Of a DNA stretch of 64,000 bases, positions 21,741-33,700 are shown piece after piece. The notes below the pieces were generated by a model. That model did no database searches. It saw nothing but the letters and a program-made list of their open reading frames with translations, and was not told the DNA's origin. Each line of letters starts with the position of its first letter. Within the stretch, counting starts at the first letter, position 1. This stretch comes from Mytilus edulis (lineage: Eukaryota > Mollusca > Bivalvia > Mytilida > Mytilidae), in contig NC_092345.1 in NCBI RefSeq assembly GCF_963676685.1, positions 43,607,838-43,671,837 of the forward strand, written 5' to 3'. A program made the position numbers and the translations under genes.

Positions 21741-23735
21741 GGTTATCTGTCTGGGATAAGAAAATCCTTAGTATATTTAGAATAATTTAGACTTTTGAAA
21801 ACAGTAAATTTATGAAAATGACCATATAATTGATATACATGTCAAAACCGTAGTGGTGACTATAACCACAAAATAAAAACACGAACAGCCAAACAGAAAC
21901 ACGTATTGTCTGTCACACGACTGGATTGACGCACAAAAGTGACGTCACAGGTAAATTTCTAAAATTAATTTAGATATAGTTCAAGATTAGGTTTAATAAC
22001 AATAACAATTACAATACTGTTAAAGTATTTAGTAGGGTGCCCGATTAACAAATATCGATTTGCCTTAACGGAATAACACACAGCTATATTTTATATCATT
22101 GGAAAGAGGAGAACAAGCCTCATCGAAATACCGTTGTCGTCGTTGACTGCCGTGGTCACGTTTTTTTTTTAATCGGGGTCATAGGTCAAAGCAAAAATTC
22201 CAGAAAAATGCACATTCACATTTAGATAGCTTGTTTCTCCTACATATATGCGTTTGGAGCAAAATGAAATCAACGAATTTATAGAAAAATATCTTTTCTA
22301 TCTACAGTTAGAACTTAATTTCTATTTCTATCGCTAAACATGACTTAAGATTGACTTTTTTGCATATAAGGTGCAAATTTTAAATTTTCAGAAAGCTGTT
22401 AAATAACAATGACCTTGACCTAATTCAATTTCTAAATTTGAAATTTTTGTATTCAATTCATTACAAGTAAGATTTAAAGATGTTTTTTAGATCTTAACTT
22501 TAATAATTTGTCGAAAATAAAAATGTGTTTTTCACGTCTTTTGATAGTAAGGTGTATACACGTCAATTTCTAGGTAAATATCAAATTTCTGTAATTGGGT
22601 GCGAAAGAGTATATATAAATGATATGTTTTGAAATTTGTATAACATTAAAGACAAACTTGATTGAATATAAAGCTCTATGTATAGCTTTGCTTTACAGCA
22701 GTAAAAATTACGGCAAACAGATTAAAAAGGGGGTTAAAGTTATGAAAACAAAACCTCTATTAGAAACATGTAAAACACCCCATCTAACATATACAGATGA
22801 CTAAATGAGCAACAATTGGCTGTAATGTTTACAAGTATTTATAAAATATAATAAGAGAGAGGCTTATGTACAGTACCGATGTATTTAACAAACAATTGCA
22901 AACTAAAAAGTCGTGAGAAACCAAAGGGACATTAAAAACTTATAAAATGAAGACAAGCTGACAACAGCATAGCAAAAACACGAAAAAAGAACAAATGCAA
23001 ATAGAAAATTAAGATCGAAGCAAGTATTGCATACTTCGTTCTATAGTCTACAGTAGTTAAATCCCACCAACCACGTCAAGGTCAGAGACCATATGACAGT
23101 TTTTTTGTGTGTTTTTTACATATCTTTTCCCACTAGATAGATTATTACTACATATACTATATTTCCCACGATTTCTTAATTGAGTAAATGTTTTATTTAT
23201 TGCTTAGCAAATATTATGGACTGCTTAATTTTCATTCGATAGCTAACAATGATGCATAAGGTACAAACAGAAATATGAAATCTTATACATCGTCACCATC
23301 GTCGTCATTAATGTTTCTAACTGCAACCAGACGAGTAATTTACATTTTGACATATGCATGGGCAAAACTCTGTAAATGATTGATTTTGTTCGAAGCAAAT
23401 GCAACCCTTTGAAAACACAGATTTCCCCTTACAAGTACAATCTAAATGTTGCAGAATTTCATATAACATCTGACCTTCGATATAGACAGGAACAAGTCAT
23501 TCTTCTTTTCCTATCCGAACTGAAGAGGAGAATGATAGAGTAGTTTTGCTATATGGGAAGATATCAATTTTTTGTCTGGAGTGAAGCTCTTATTACATAT
23601 CGTTTAAAAGTAGATTCACAAAAGGGAAGTTTGACAAGGCACACATTTTAAATTGAAGCCAATTTTACGCTCAATTTGTTTAGGTCACAATGATCTATTT
23701 TGAGTTTTGACTTTAGATCATTAAACCTAACAACA
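21741..23735. other. Intergenic; dispersed repeat near 22895-23115, otherwise unassigned
   Basis: The part around 'gagaaaccaaagggacattaaaaacttata' looks like a reverse dispersed repeat. No gene is supported; the 61-codon frame at 22619 has no splice or family evidence. Confidence 0.4.
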
Positions 23736-23739
23736 AGAA

Positions 23740-24590
23740 CTCGAGCTGCATCTATAGATTCATCGATGTCACAATAAGAAAGGTTTGACTAATCGGCAAA
23801 ATCATCTGATTGTCCTTCAAGACTAAAAACCAGCGCGCTTACAGATCCTAAACAGGGATGACGTTGTATCGCATTATGTTACAGCATGTGCGGCTGGTAG
23901 AATGTCACAGATGGCAAACCCGAGACTTTTACATATTTCGTGGACAGGTATATAGTGGCGCATATCTTGTATGCAAGTTATAGTGCCTGTTTGAAGCCAT
24001 AGCTCATGCGTATGCTGCATGGAAGGAAAATAATGAACGCATAAGATCAGAACATCTCTATCTTGTGACTATATTATTATTCTACCCTTGATTCCTTTCA
24101 CACCGAACTCTTTGTCTACATGAATAGCATGTAAAAATTAATCATGCGAGTATCTACTTCATCGGGCGTAAAAATTATTTTTAAAACCTTAATACTCCTG
24201 AGCAGATTAAGGGTCCTTGGAAGTGCTAGCTAGATAAATGAGGAAGTCATGATCAGGTCAGGAATTTAATGACCTTCTTTATATGACCTGAAACACTTTT
24301 ACAGACAAACAAAAACTTGATTCAGCTTTTAAATAACTGTAGTTGTGTCTGCTAGTGTAAAATTTATAGCAAGAACGGTGGAACAATATTTTGTTATCAT
24401 CGGTACGAAGATGGTCTTGGTCTGAAGCATCATGCAATATTCTAAAATATATATGATCTTTCCGTGCTCCAAGAGCGTCGATAAAGGGTTTGTTTTTGCT
24501 ATTTCCTCGCATATTAATAAGCAATTCAGAAGAAGAACCCTGACATATAGCCCACTTATCCATTTTATGTCATTCCTACTTCGTTTAGGG
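23740..24590 (-). pseudogene. Relic of the dispersed 'GCDTTS' gene family
   Basis: On the minus strand, an upstream open stretch (24563-24279) has the pattern WAICQG...FHRSCYKFYTS, like a Cys/His zinc-binding module. About 200 bases further, another frame reads DVLILCVHYFP, HYIPVHEICKSLG, DILPAAHAVT, a stop where Gly is expected, then CDTTSSLF. This order matches the LPA-HALTGCDTTSSFF signature of a large, multi-copy, poorly characterised protein family in cnidarians and molluscs, which I recall as carrying a PIN/XPG-like region. Several stops and the short distance between the two modules show an internally deleted, dead copy. Confidence 0.65.
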
Positions 24591-25260
24591 CTTAACAGGA
24601 CTGTGAATCTGTGCCATATTACGGGTCTGAAACGTGACCGAAGGATTTGATTTGTATATTACAATTATAACAAAACTATCAATTAAAAAAACCATTAAAA
24701 TTATAAAAATCTACAAAAAAAATATTTCCTAAGACAAAACAACGATCTTCAAACTAATTGGGCTATTCAAAACATACAAATCGACCATACAACAAGGAAA
24801 AAAGAGAAATGAAATAAGTGACAATTGTCCTAGTTAATGACCTGATAGTGTAAGCTACAAAACGATTAAAGGCACGATAAAAGGTGTGTTTGAATCAAGG
24901 CAGAATTATCACTAAATTTATGTTTTAAATTGCCTTTCTTCTCACCGATTAACATTACACGAAAGATATTTGACACACATATGAACCATGTATTATTGAT
25001 GTAATCAGAGTAAAAATCCCGTGAAAGTAACACGCAATAATTTTCTTTTGTTCAAAATGTGGTAAATTTCAGCTAGAAATCATGAAATACTTATACTTAA
25101 ATTATATAAATCTTTACAGCTTTCGTTATTGATAAATTTAAATAATTTTTAAGCTAAATGATAAGTATAAATTGAACAAATAACACAGAAAGCAATAATT
25201 TTATTTTTCGTGTTGAAGATGGCCTGTAAAATGAGGTATCTTTGGGTATCCTAAGAAACC
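24591..25260. other. Intergenic, nothing recognised
   Basis: A-rich sequence without coding or repeat structure that I can support. Confidence 0.4.
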
Positions 25261-25392
25261 CAGTGGCGGATCCAGAACTTTCCCTAAGGGGGGAGGCCCG
25301 CTCCAGTCATGCTTCAATGATTCCCTATATAATCAACCAAATTTTTCCCACGAATGGGGGGCTCCCCCCCCCCCCCCTGAATCCGCCTATGA
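25261..25392. mobile_element. Short MITE with cagtggcggatccag ends
   Basis: The left end 'cagtggcggatccag' faces 'ctgaatccgcctatg' 132 bp away, an imperfect inverted repeat, with a G-run and a C-run inside (the C-run near 25365-25377). 'aaacc' stands on both sides and may be a 5-bp target duplication. Similar 'gtggcggatccag' elements are widespread in marine invertebrate genomes by my recollection. Confidence 0.6.
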
Positions 25393-25799
25393 AACCACAA
25401 AATTTTGAAAAACGTGGCCACGGGAGCTTTCGACGACATTCATGACTGGAAAATATAATGAGTTTACAATAGTTTGCATATAAATATAGCCGTGTGTTAT
25501 CTGTTAACTTAAGCTCGTTAACTAGACGTCTTTTTTCGATGTTGGACACCCTACTAAAGTGTTAGTAATTTATAGATGATTAATTGTATTATCTAGCTTT
25601 TTCGGTATATCTTCTAAATCAAACAAAAACAAATATGTCGTGTACGTTGTGTTGCTCCAAACCAAAATCTTATAAATGAACTGGGTGGTTTATTATGTTT
25701 ACTTTAACCATAAAAGTAATGCTTTAACATACGAATAGAAAATTTAAAAAAAATAGAATTACAATTAAAACGACATTGAACAATATAACAAATACAATA

Positions 25800-26150
25800 T
25801 CATAACTAAATACATGAATATTGGATAATACCGTGACACGTCTTCTAACCATGCGAATTCATACTCAGCAAAACAGTCACATTCGGGAATGTCCTTAGTT
25901 AGTTTAGACAAAGACACTGGACATCACAGACGTACATTTTCAGCCCGTCTCTTTACCAACTCTTGAGGGTGTCCATAAAATGTAAGGAGTGTCATTTTTA
26001 ATCTTTCCTCCTCATAACTTAGTTGGACCAGTTTCTGCGTAAGGAGTACACTCCTGTATATAAAGTCCGTATAGTGTGAACATGCACGAACATGAGATAT
26101 GTAATCCCCATACAAAAGGGAAGAGGGTATATGGGAAGAGTTCATTCTGG
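25800..26150 (-). pseudogene. Reverse-transcriptase relic, fragment 3
   Basis: The minus strand reads IPSSLLYGDYIS, RACSHYTDF, RSVLLTQKLVQ, EERLKMTL, FYGHPQELVKR, matching the thumb/connection part of the same broad RT class as 8590-8812 (IPSSPLYGVYIS, RARACSxYxDF, RSxLLTQKLLxQ, FYGRHQELVKRY). The best-preserved part is 25924-26145. No palm motif remains, and the clean LLTQKL/EERLK block points to a different subfamily from the relic in the channel intron. Confidence 0.7.
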
Positions 26151-26654
26151 TCTACATGTTTTGCCATCAAGCATGGCGTCTTCAAAATCATCTAGAAATC
26201 TTGTAAGAAACAATTTCGAATTTTGAAGTGCAGCCACGTTACACCTTCATTCAGGTTGAGTAAAGATAAGTAAATGGAAATAATGCAGTGTGTTAGATTT
26301 GAATCTATAGGTAGGTAAACTTTAATCAACTATATCTTGGCATTGCACAAGGTCAGTTTTCTCTCTGTTTATGATGTCTTTAAACAAAATCCATTTGAAG
26401 TTGGATATGTACTGGTTGATAATTAATTATACAATGCATGATTTTTTTATTAGTTGTTATTTGCTTTGAACTAGCTGTCAGTCACTGCGAATACAGTACT
26501 CTCAAATCTGTACTTAGTGTCATTTTGTGGTACCTGGCCATGTCTACTTTTTTGTGAGATGTATTTCTATTTGTATCCATCTGATGTCAGAGTTAAGCCT
26601 TTTTCAACTGATTTTTGTAGTTTGTTTTTATGTTGTACTATTACACAACTGTTC

Positions 26655-26985
26655 CAGGTTAGGTATTGGATCATGGTAACATGTTTAAACCTGTCACATT
26701 TTGAGTGTATGTATGTGCCTGTAACATGTTATTCAGTGGTAGTCATTTTTTGCTGTGTTACATATTTGGTTTTCGTTCATATTTTTGAACATTAATTAGG
26801 CCGTTAGTTTTCTCATTTGCGTTATTTTACATTTGTGAATTCGGGGCCTTTTATAGCGGACTATGTTGTATGGGCTTTGCTCATTGGTGAAGGCTGTACA
26901 ATGACCTATAATTGTTAATTTCTGTGTCTTTTGGTCTCATGTGAAGAGTTTTCTCATTGGAAATCATACCAAATCTTTTTTATAT
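26655..26985 (+). repeat. Family B dispersed repeat, copy 1
   Basis: Shared blocks are 'acatgtttaaacctgtcaca', 'ggccttttatagcggactat', 'gtatgggctttgctcattg', 'tgaaggctgtacaatgacct' and a terminal 'ctcattggaaatcatacca'. The same blocks occur in order at 40280, partly at 44110 and at 51125. Confidence 0.85.
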
Positions 26986-27021
26986 CTGAGACTACTATAA
27001 CATGTGTTATAGTAGTCTCAG
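26986..27021. repeat. Near-perfect 36-bp palindrome
   Basis: Two 17-bp arms (ctgagactactataaca and its complement) are separated by only two bases, directly after the 3' end of family B copy 1. It could form a cruciform or mark the repeat's insertion end. Confidence 0.9.
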
Positions 27022-27794
27022 TTTATATGTAACACATTCAGTTGGGTGAAAAATATATTTGAAAATAAAATTATATAGCTCTGCCCTAAACAGTCATAAT
27101 AATACTTTCATCAATGAAGTGATTTGTAGATCTCAATTCATTTGTTTATCAACTTGCTATTTCATGTTTCTATATTATTTATTTTATTTCAAAGGTAAAT
27201 AGTAAAAAGAAATTCATATGCAGATTTACAATGTTGATAGTTAGGCAGAAGGTTACCAAAATTCAAATAAATGTTTATGGAAAGGGAGATAATTCAAAAT
27301 TATTTTAAATGAAATCCAAGTCTTAATGCTTAGGTGGCAAAAAAACACCTGTTATCTTGCAATAATTCTTTAGAATTTCATTGATTGCTGATTAAATTTT
27401 CCTGACAAATCATCAAGCTCATAAAGTTCGTGGTTTTTAGTAACTAAAATATGTACTGTAATTCCCAAATTATTACATGCATTTATTATTGTGATTTCAG
27501 GAAAATCTGCATACTACAGTTATATGTATCAGATATAAGAATGTGAGTTCTTCTTATTGCAATACTCTTTCAGCCGCATTTTTAGCATTAATAAAAACAT
27601 CACAATAATTTCTAAGTTTACAGTACATGAATTATTGGACATATAGAAAATCTGCAAATTAGGTGTCTCTCCAGCATGGATATTTTTATATTTATAAATG
27701 CATTCCAAATAAAGCAAAAAATGTGATACACTGATAAAAATCTTATCTCACCTGCAGAATCCAGCTTACCATTTTTATTTTAGTTACTTGTATA

Positions 27795-27975
27795 ATTTGG
27801 AGTTTAGTTTGACGTCCATTTTCACTGAACTAGTATATATTTGTTTAGGGGTCAGCTGAAGGACGCCTCCGGGTACGCGAGTTTCTCGCTACATTGAAGA
27901 CCAATTGGTGACCTTTGGCTGTTGTCAAGTTGTTGTCTCTTTGACACATTCACCATTTCCATTTTCCATTTTATT
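27795..27975 (+). repeat. Family D dispersed repeat, copy 3
   Basis: 'gtttaggggtcagctgaagg', 'cgcctccgggtacgcgagtt', 'ctcgctacattgaagacc' and 'tgtctctttgacacattcac' follow one another. It is one of the best-preserved copies. Confidence 0.85.
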
Positions 27976-28262
27976 ACTAATTTAGTACAATAGCCTAGAG
28001 TTTACATTCTATCAGTTCACATGAGTCAATTATTATATTTCATTACTTAACTATATCAAATTTTCTGTGTAGGACATATGTTCTGATGCACCATAACTAA
28101 TAAAAGTTTAATACATTATGTTTACATTGGTAATTTTTGCCTACTTTTTTTGTTACATTTAAATTTGTGATATCAGAAAAATCAAATATGAATGCATTTA
28201 AATTAGGTGTTTTTGTATTTTGTAACAGTTTTTATTTAAAATCAATGTTAATACAAATGTAA

Positions 28263-28711
28263 ACTAGAGGCTCTTAAGATCCTGTGTTGCTCACCTTGGT
28301 ACATGTGCATATTAAACTAAGGACACAGATGGATTCATGACATGATTGTGTTTTGACAGCAACCCAACAACTGGTTGTCCAATTCATCTGAAAATTTCAG
28401 GGCAGATAGATATTGACTTGATAAACAATTTAACTTAACCCCTTGTCAGATTTGCTCTAAATACTTTTTTTCAGAGTTATAAGCCAAAATCTTCATTTTA
28501 CCCCTATGTTCTATTTTTAGCCATGGTGGACATCTTGGTTGGTTGGTTGGTTGGGTCACCAGACACATTTTTTGAACTAGATACCCCAAGGAGGATTGTG
28601 GCCAAGTTTTATTTGATTTGGCCTAATAGTTTCAGACGAGAAGATTTTTGTAAAAGTTAACTACGACGACGGAGGACGGACGCCAAGTGATGAGAAAGGG
28701 CCAGGTGAGCT
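28263..28711 (-). repeat. Family C element, short single-unit copy
   Basis: It begins 'actagaggctcttaagatcc' and ends 'gggccaggtgagcta', the reverse of copy 1, but contains a single internal unit. The hairpin arm is reduced ('gagaaagggccaggtgagct'). Confidence 0.85.
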
Positions 28712-29234
28712 AAAAAACTGTTGTTTTTTTTTTTCTTTCCTCAGGCTTAAAGGACATTAGCTAGATTTGGTTCAAGTTGAATAATTTTTTGGTTGTCAAT
28801 GCTCTTTAATTTCATACTGATATGGCCTTCCAAGTGATTTGAGTGCACCTAATAAATCTTGTGTTGAAAAACACATGTACCATATTCTAAATTATAAGCC
28901 TTGTATTGTTGATAACGTTTTTTACAATTATACACAATTTATTGTGAATAAAGAATTTTGTAAATCATTTCTCGTTACTTTTAATGGTTTAAATCTATTA
29001 TAATTTTACTACAGATCTGATGAAAATTCTTGAGACGCATGCAGGTAAAGTTAAATTACAGGCAGAACACATGTTGCATCAATATAGTCATACATTCTAA
29101 ATCTCAATGGTTAAAACCATCAAATTGAAAGCTACACTTACAGAAACTGGTTTTGACACAAGACAACTTTTTACACCATACATTCGATAATTATGATTTA
29201 GATATGATTTTAAAAAAAAAATTCTCTAATTTTT

Positions 29235-29510
29235 GTGCTATTTTCACATTTCCTGACCGGTGTGAGAAAAATATTTCTCCTCACTAGTGAAAAATCTGTT
29301 CTCGGCAAATAATTGGTCGAAATTTGATTATGACGTCTAAATGTTTTGTTTTCCTCTGAATTTTTCTATTGTGACGTCATGAAAAAAGGCGACCATGCCT
29401 GATGACGTCGCATATAAAGAACACAAATTTCTGAAAATCTTTGAAAAAGAAGGATAAAAATCATTAGAGAAACAGATTCCTACACTATAACTCGTGTATA
29501 TATGTTATTA
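29235..29510. repeat. Unclassified repeat-like block with CRE-type octamers
   Basis: The block 'ggtgtgagaaaaatatttctcc...cactagtgaaaaatctg' carries three TGACGT octamers at 29331-29338, 29372-29379 (perfect TGACGTCA) and 29403-29410. I take it as a dispersed repeat, but only one copy is in view. Confidence 0.35.
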
Positions 29511-30067
29511 ATCTGTCAGTAATTACAGTGTTTCTGTTTTATTTTTATATCATATTTTAAACAGTTTTGAAGGTGCAAATAAAATTGCAATACATTGATA
29601 CCAAAAGTCCTTGCAGAGTAAATGTCTTTAAAAAAACTTTCAGATAGCAAAGAGTTAAACCTAGAAAAATTGACTAGTCTTTTGTTTGAGCAAATGTAAA
29701 ATAGCATTTTTTTTCTATTACAGATTATATTCTTGACAGCAGTGTCACAACAGGATTTAACTTTATGAAAATGAAAAAAAAGTCAATTTGTTTCATAGCT
29801 AATTAATCCATGTATGCAGAACCCAAGCAAATATTTTGGCAAAAAACAGAGATTTGGCCTGTCCTAAACTATTAGAAAATCTATATAAAGAATTTGGTAC
29901 CTTATTTTGAACATTAGCATTAGATATATATAATCATTAGAATCAGTGATCCTTTTTTAATTCTATTTATTAAATGTACAACATATTTGTTGATAGTCAG
30001 TTTCAAATTTAAGGTAAGGCTCTACTTAATACTCTGACAAGTTCATTTTGATTTCTAAATCATATTA

Positions 30068-30356
30068 CAAAAGAGCCTGTGCCGTTCATTTAGATCCAAG
30101 AACAACTTTAACTCTGTGACTCTCCAACATTGAAGACTTTAAATTGATTCTAGGCTGAAATCTGTTCTTTTGTCATCTTGTATTGTTTATAAATTTTTGT
30201 TAACAAGATGCATCCATCATATTTGTACCCAATGATGTTTGTGATCAACTGTGGTTAAATTTCGCCCATTAGTTCCAGAAAAGAAGATTTTTGAAAAAGA
30301 TCACAAATGATGGATGCATATTGATGAGAATAACTCACTTGGCTGTATGGGCCAGA
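30068..30356 (-). repeat. Divergent family C relative
   Basis: The ends 'agagcctgtgccgttcat' and 'aactcacttggctgtatggg' match the family C ends ('agcatgtgtcgctcac', 'agctcacttggcccttcggg') at lower identity, with a different interior that keeps 'agttccagaaaagaagattt'. Confidence 0.55.
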
Positions 30357-30553
30357 TGAACCATATAGCAAAGTAAAATAAATATTTGTCCTGGATCTGC
30401 TCATTTGACACATTTGTCTTACATGCAATTGTTCTATAATCTCTATAAATTCAGAAATTAAAAAAAATATACATCATTATTCATATATCTCTACTAATCA
30501 AACACTCATGTCATAAAACTTGTTTGTTCATATTGCTCATTGGACAAGTAGTT

Positions 30554-30765
30554 TCATTCCACCAAATACACCAGGGTATCATCAAAGATTTCTCCTTCTG
30601 TATCCATTCCACCATGTATAAGCACCATCTTCATTGTATGTTTAGATTTAATGAAGTCATTAAATACACTTGAAGTAGCACCTTCAGCTCTTGGAGTTTC
30701 TTCCTCGTCAGATAGATTTTCTCCTTCCTCAAGAGTTTGTATATCATTGCCTGTACTGGAACTTT
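30554..30765 (-). CDS. RABEPK: RABEPK terminal exon (last kelch blade)
   Basis: The acceptor aaattatttcag completes a Glu codon. An acidic stretch (EEGENLSDEEE) is followed by LIHGGMDTEGEIFDD and ends LVYLVE-stop. The final blade closes the propeller as in the vertebrate protein. Confidence 0.9.
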
Positions 30766-33700
30766 CTGAAATAATTTAAAGAATCATGTTTATTTAACAA
30801 CTTGTATGCTTTAAAACTTCTTTTTCAATCTGAACACTTTAAATCATGAAATAATATAAAAGGGGATCAATTTTAACAGGGAATATAAATGTGTCAGAAA
30901 GCATATGATACTAAACTGTAGATTTAATTTTCATGTGCCTGTTTCAAGTTGAAATCCTCATCGGTACATTTTGTGTGTTATACTCAATCTTTTTTCGTTA
31001 AAGTTATTCCATAAAAATATACATGGGACCAAGGAAAGGCAATATAACACCACCAACTGAACAAAGTATTTAGTCATGAAGGGGTTCAATTTCGATAGGT
31101 TAAAAACTTACAATGCTATTTTTGTCTTTTACAGATACAGCAAAAATAGTAAAACTAATAAGAGGTTCTAGTCATGCAATGAAAACTGTAATACAAACCA
31201 TAATTATATTCATGATAGCTTTCTCTGGAGCCAGCACTGCCAACTTGTCGACTTCCTGGTCTAGAACTTGCACTTTCTGGTAACTGTCGATCTCTAGAAC
31301 TTGCACTGCCAATAGTACTACTGCTCCTAGAACTGGCACTTCCAGGCTTCATAGCAAGTTCTAGAATTTCTTGTGCATGTTTTGAGGTCTCCAAAACATC
31401 TGTATTTTCACTAGTAGTTGATGGAAGATCTCTTGATAGTTCTATAGTACACATACCAAAGTCGAGACGACATGTTGGTGTTGGTCCAGCTAATTCTATC
31501 TTACACCAAGTTTTACAGCCTGGAATATGAACGATAACAGTGACTGACACTTTATTAATCATGACATTGCAGAATTTGCTGATTTAGTCATGCTTCTGTT
31601 AGTGTTATATAATTTTGAGTTAAGCTTAAGGTTGATTAAATTTTATCTCGAAGATTTTTTTATCAATACTAAGGAAAGATCTGGTTATTTTTTTCAAATT
31701 TGCAGATTTCCCAATTTTCAATCTTTTTAAGTACATGTATACAATACTTTACAAGGTGATTCAGTTTATTTCTCTTGCTGGCATAAAATATTACGTGAAT
31801 CACTGCAAAACAGTTCACCTCACATGATAATTTTGAACTGAATCAACTTGTGTGTACATACTGTAACACCTGAACCAAAACAGCTGCAAGGCTAAAAATT
31901 TAAATTTGACATGTTATGCATGGTTATAAATTATCATCTAAAATGTTTGGAATTTTATTTAAAAGGTAACACAAGTGGCTTATTCCAAAATCTGTCAATT
32001 TCTATTTTTTTTTTTTCTTCAAATTTTAAAAGCTCATGATCAGAATAGCATTATCCATCAAATTATATAAACCAATTTTATGTCTTATACTCTGTATACA
32101 TTTTGTATCTATAACAGGCAGGCATTACCTGTGAAAGGGGACGAAGTCATATGATTATTTTTTAATTCAAACATATCTGAATTTCAAAACGGAAATACCG
32201 TAAAGTTTCTGATTTTGGTTCTGTTGTAAGGGATTTTAGTTGTGACGTTATTTAAGTTATGACGTCATATGCAATGTTAACAAAGAAACGCTATCATTAG
32301 GTAACGTTATTTCATATCAAGGAATTAGGGACGACATCAAAAGATCGATGTAGGATAAAAAACTTAAATCAAATAGTTTGGGGGGGAGGGGGTGTCAGTG
32401 AAAAAACTATGTGAATTAAGTTTTTTATCCTACATTGAACTTTTGATGTCATCCCTTATTAAAAATGAAATTGATATTGCGTTCCTTCCTATTTTATACT
32501 AGACTGATAAATATATATTTTACTCAAAGTTTCATGCAAACGAGACCGGGAAAAGGAAGAACATTGTAGATTTCTGCGCAGATGTGGGAATTCAAAACAT
32601 GACATAAAAAAGTTTGAACGATTTTGAGTTCATTAGTACAATGAAAATTTCGTGAAAATTTTCCCTATTTTTTTTTTTTTATTTTTTATTGAATTTTCTA
32701 CTGTTATTGGGGACACACTTATACCAAGTAAAAATAATTTCAAATCTAGGTTATCATTCATCTAAAAAAAACACTACATGTATTATAGGCTTCTTTCCCC
32801 CAGTCATGCCTGAGTATGCTATGTGTTTCATATGGTTCTTTTCCCCCAGTATGCTATGAGTATGTGTTTCATTTGATCCTATAAAATCAATTTGGTGACT
32901 TTGGTCACATACAATATAGATTGTATGTTGATAATGAATATGTTTTGATTGACATAATTTGAGAAAGAATAATTTCCTTTTTGTCACTATGTTGGAGGTC
33001 TATATGCATAAATTCCTTCATAAATCAGTCAAATTCAACTTATACTGATTGCTAGAATTTAGAAAAGTTGTTCTCTGAACAATTTTAATTAAATTTCTTT
33101 TAACTGAGTTGCAAGTGATCTTTAAGATGCAGAGAGAGTGTTGCACTCTCCCTGCAAACGTCACCATTCCGAAAGGAAAGTTGCTTATTTACACAGCTTG
33201 AAAAGGAAAAGGGATGCCAAACTTTGGCAAGGGTTTTACTAAAGTAATATATCTATAACCTATACTATATAGGTTTAGTATGACATCCATTATTACTATA
33301 CTAGTATACAATTTTTTTAAGGGGCAAGCTGAAGGAAGCCTACGAGTACAGGAGTTTCTCGCTACATTAAAGACCCATTGGTGGCCTTCGGCTGTTGTCT
33401 ACTCTATGGTCGGGTTGTTGTCGCTTTGACACATTCCCCATTTCCTTTCTCAATTTTATTAGTTATCATTGAAAGGATATTTATGGCAAACTAAACAACT
33501 TATCTAAACTAATGAAACAGAAAATTAACGAAACTGAAAAATTTCAGTTCTATCTAAAATGGTATTAACTAATAACTAGTATATCTATGCTATATACATG
33601 ATATAAGTGCATTTTTACAAAATTTTATCATTGAATGAAATAACAAGGAAGAAGACAAATTATTCCATTGAGTGGTTAAAAATAGAACATACTTCAACCA

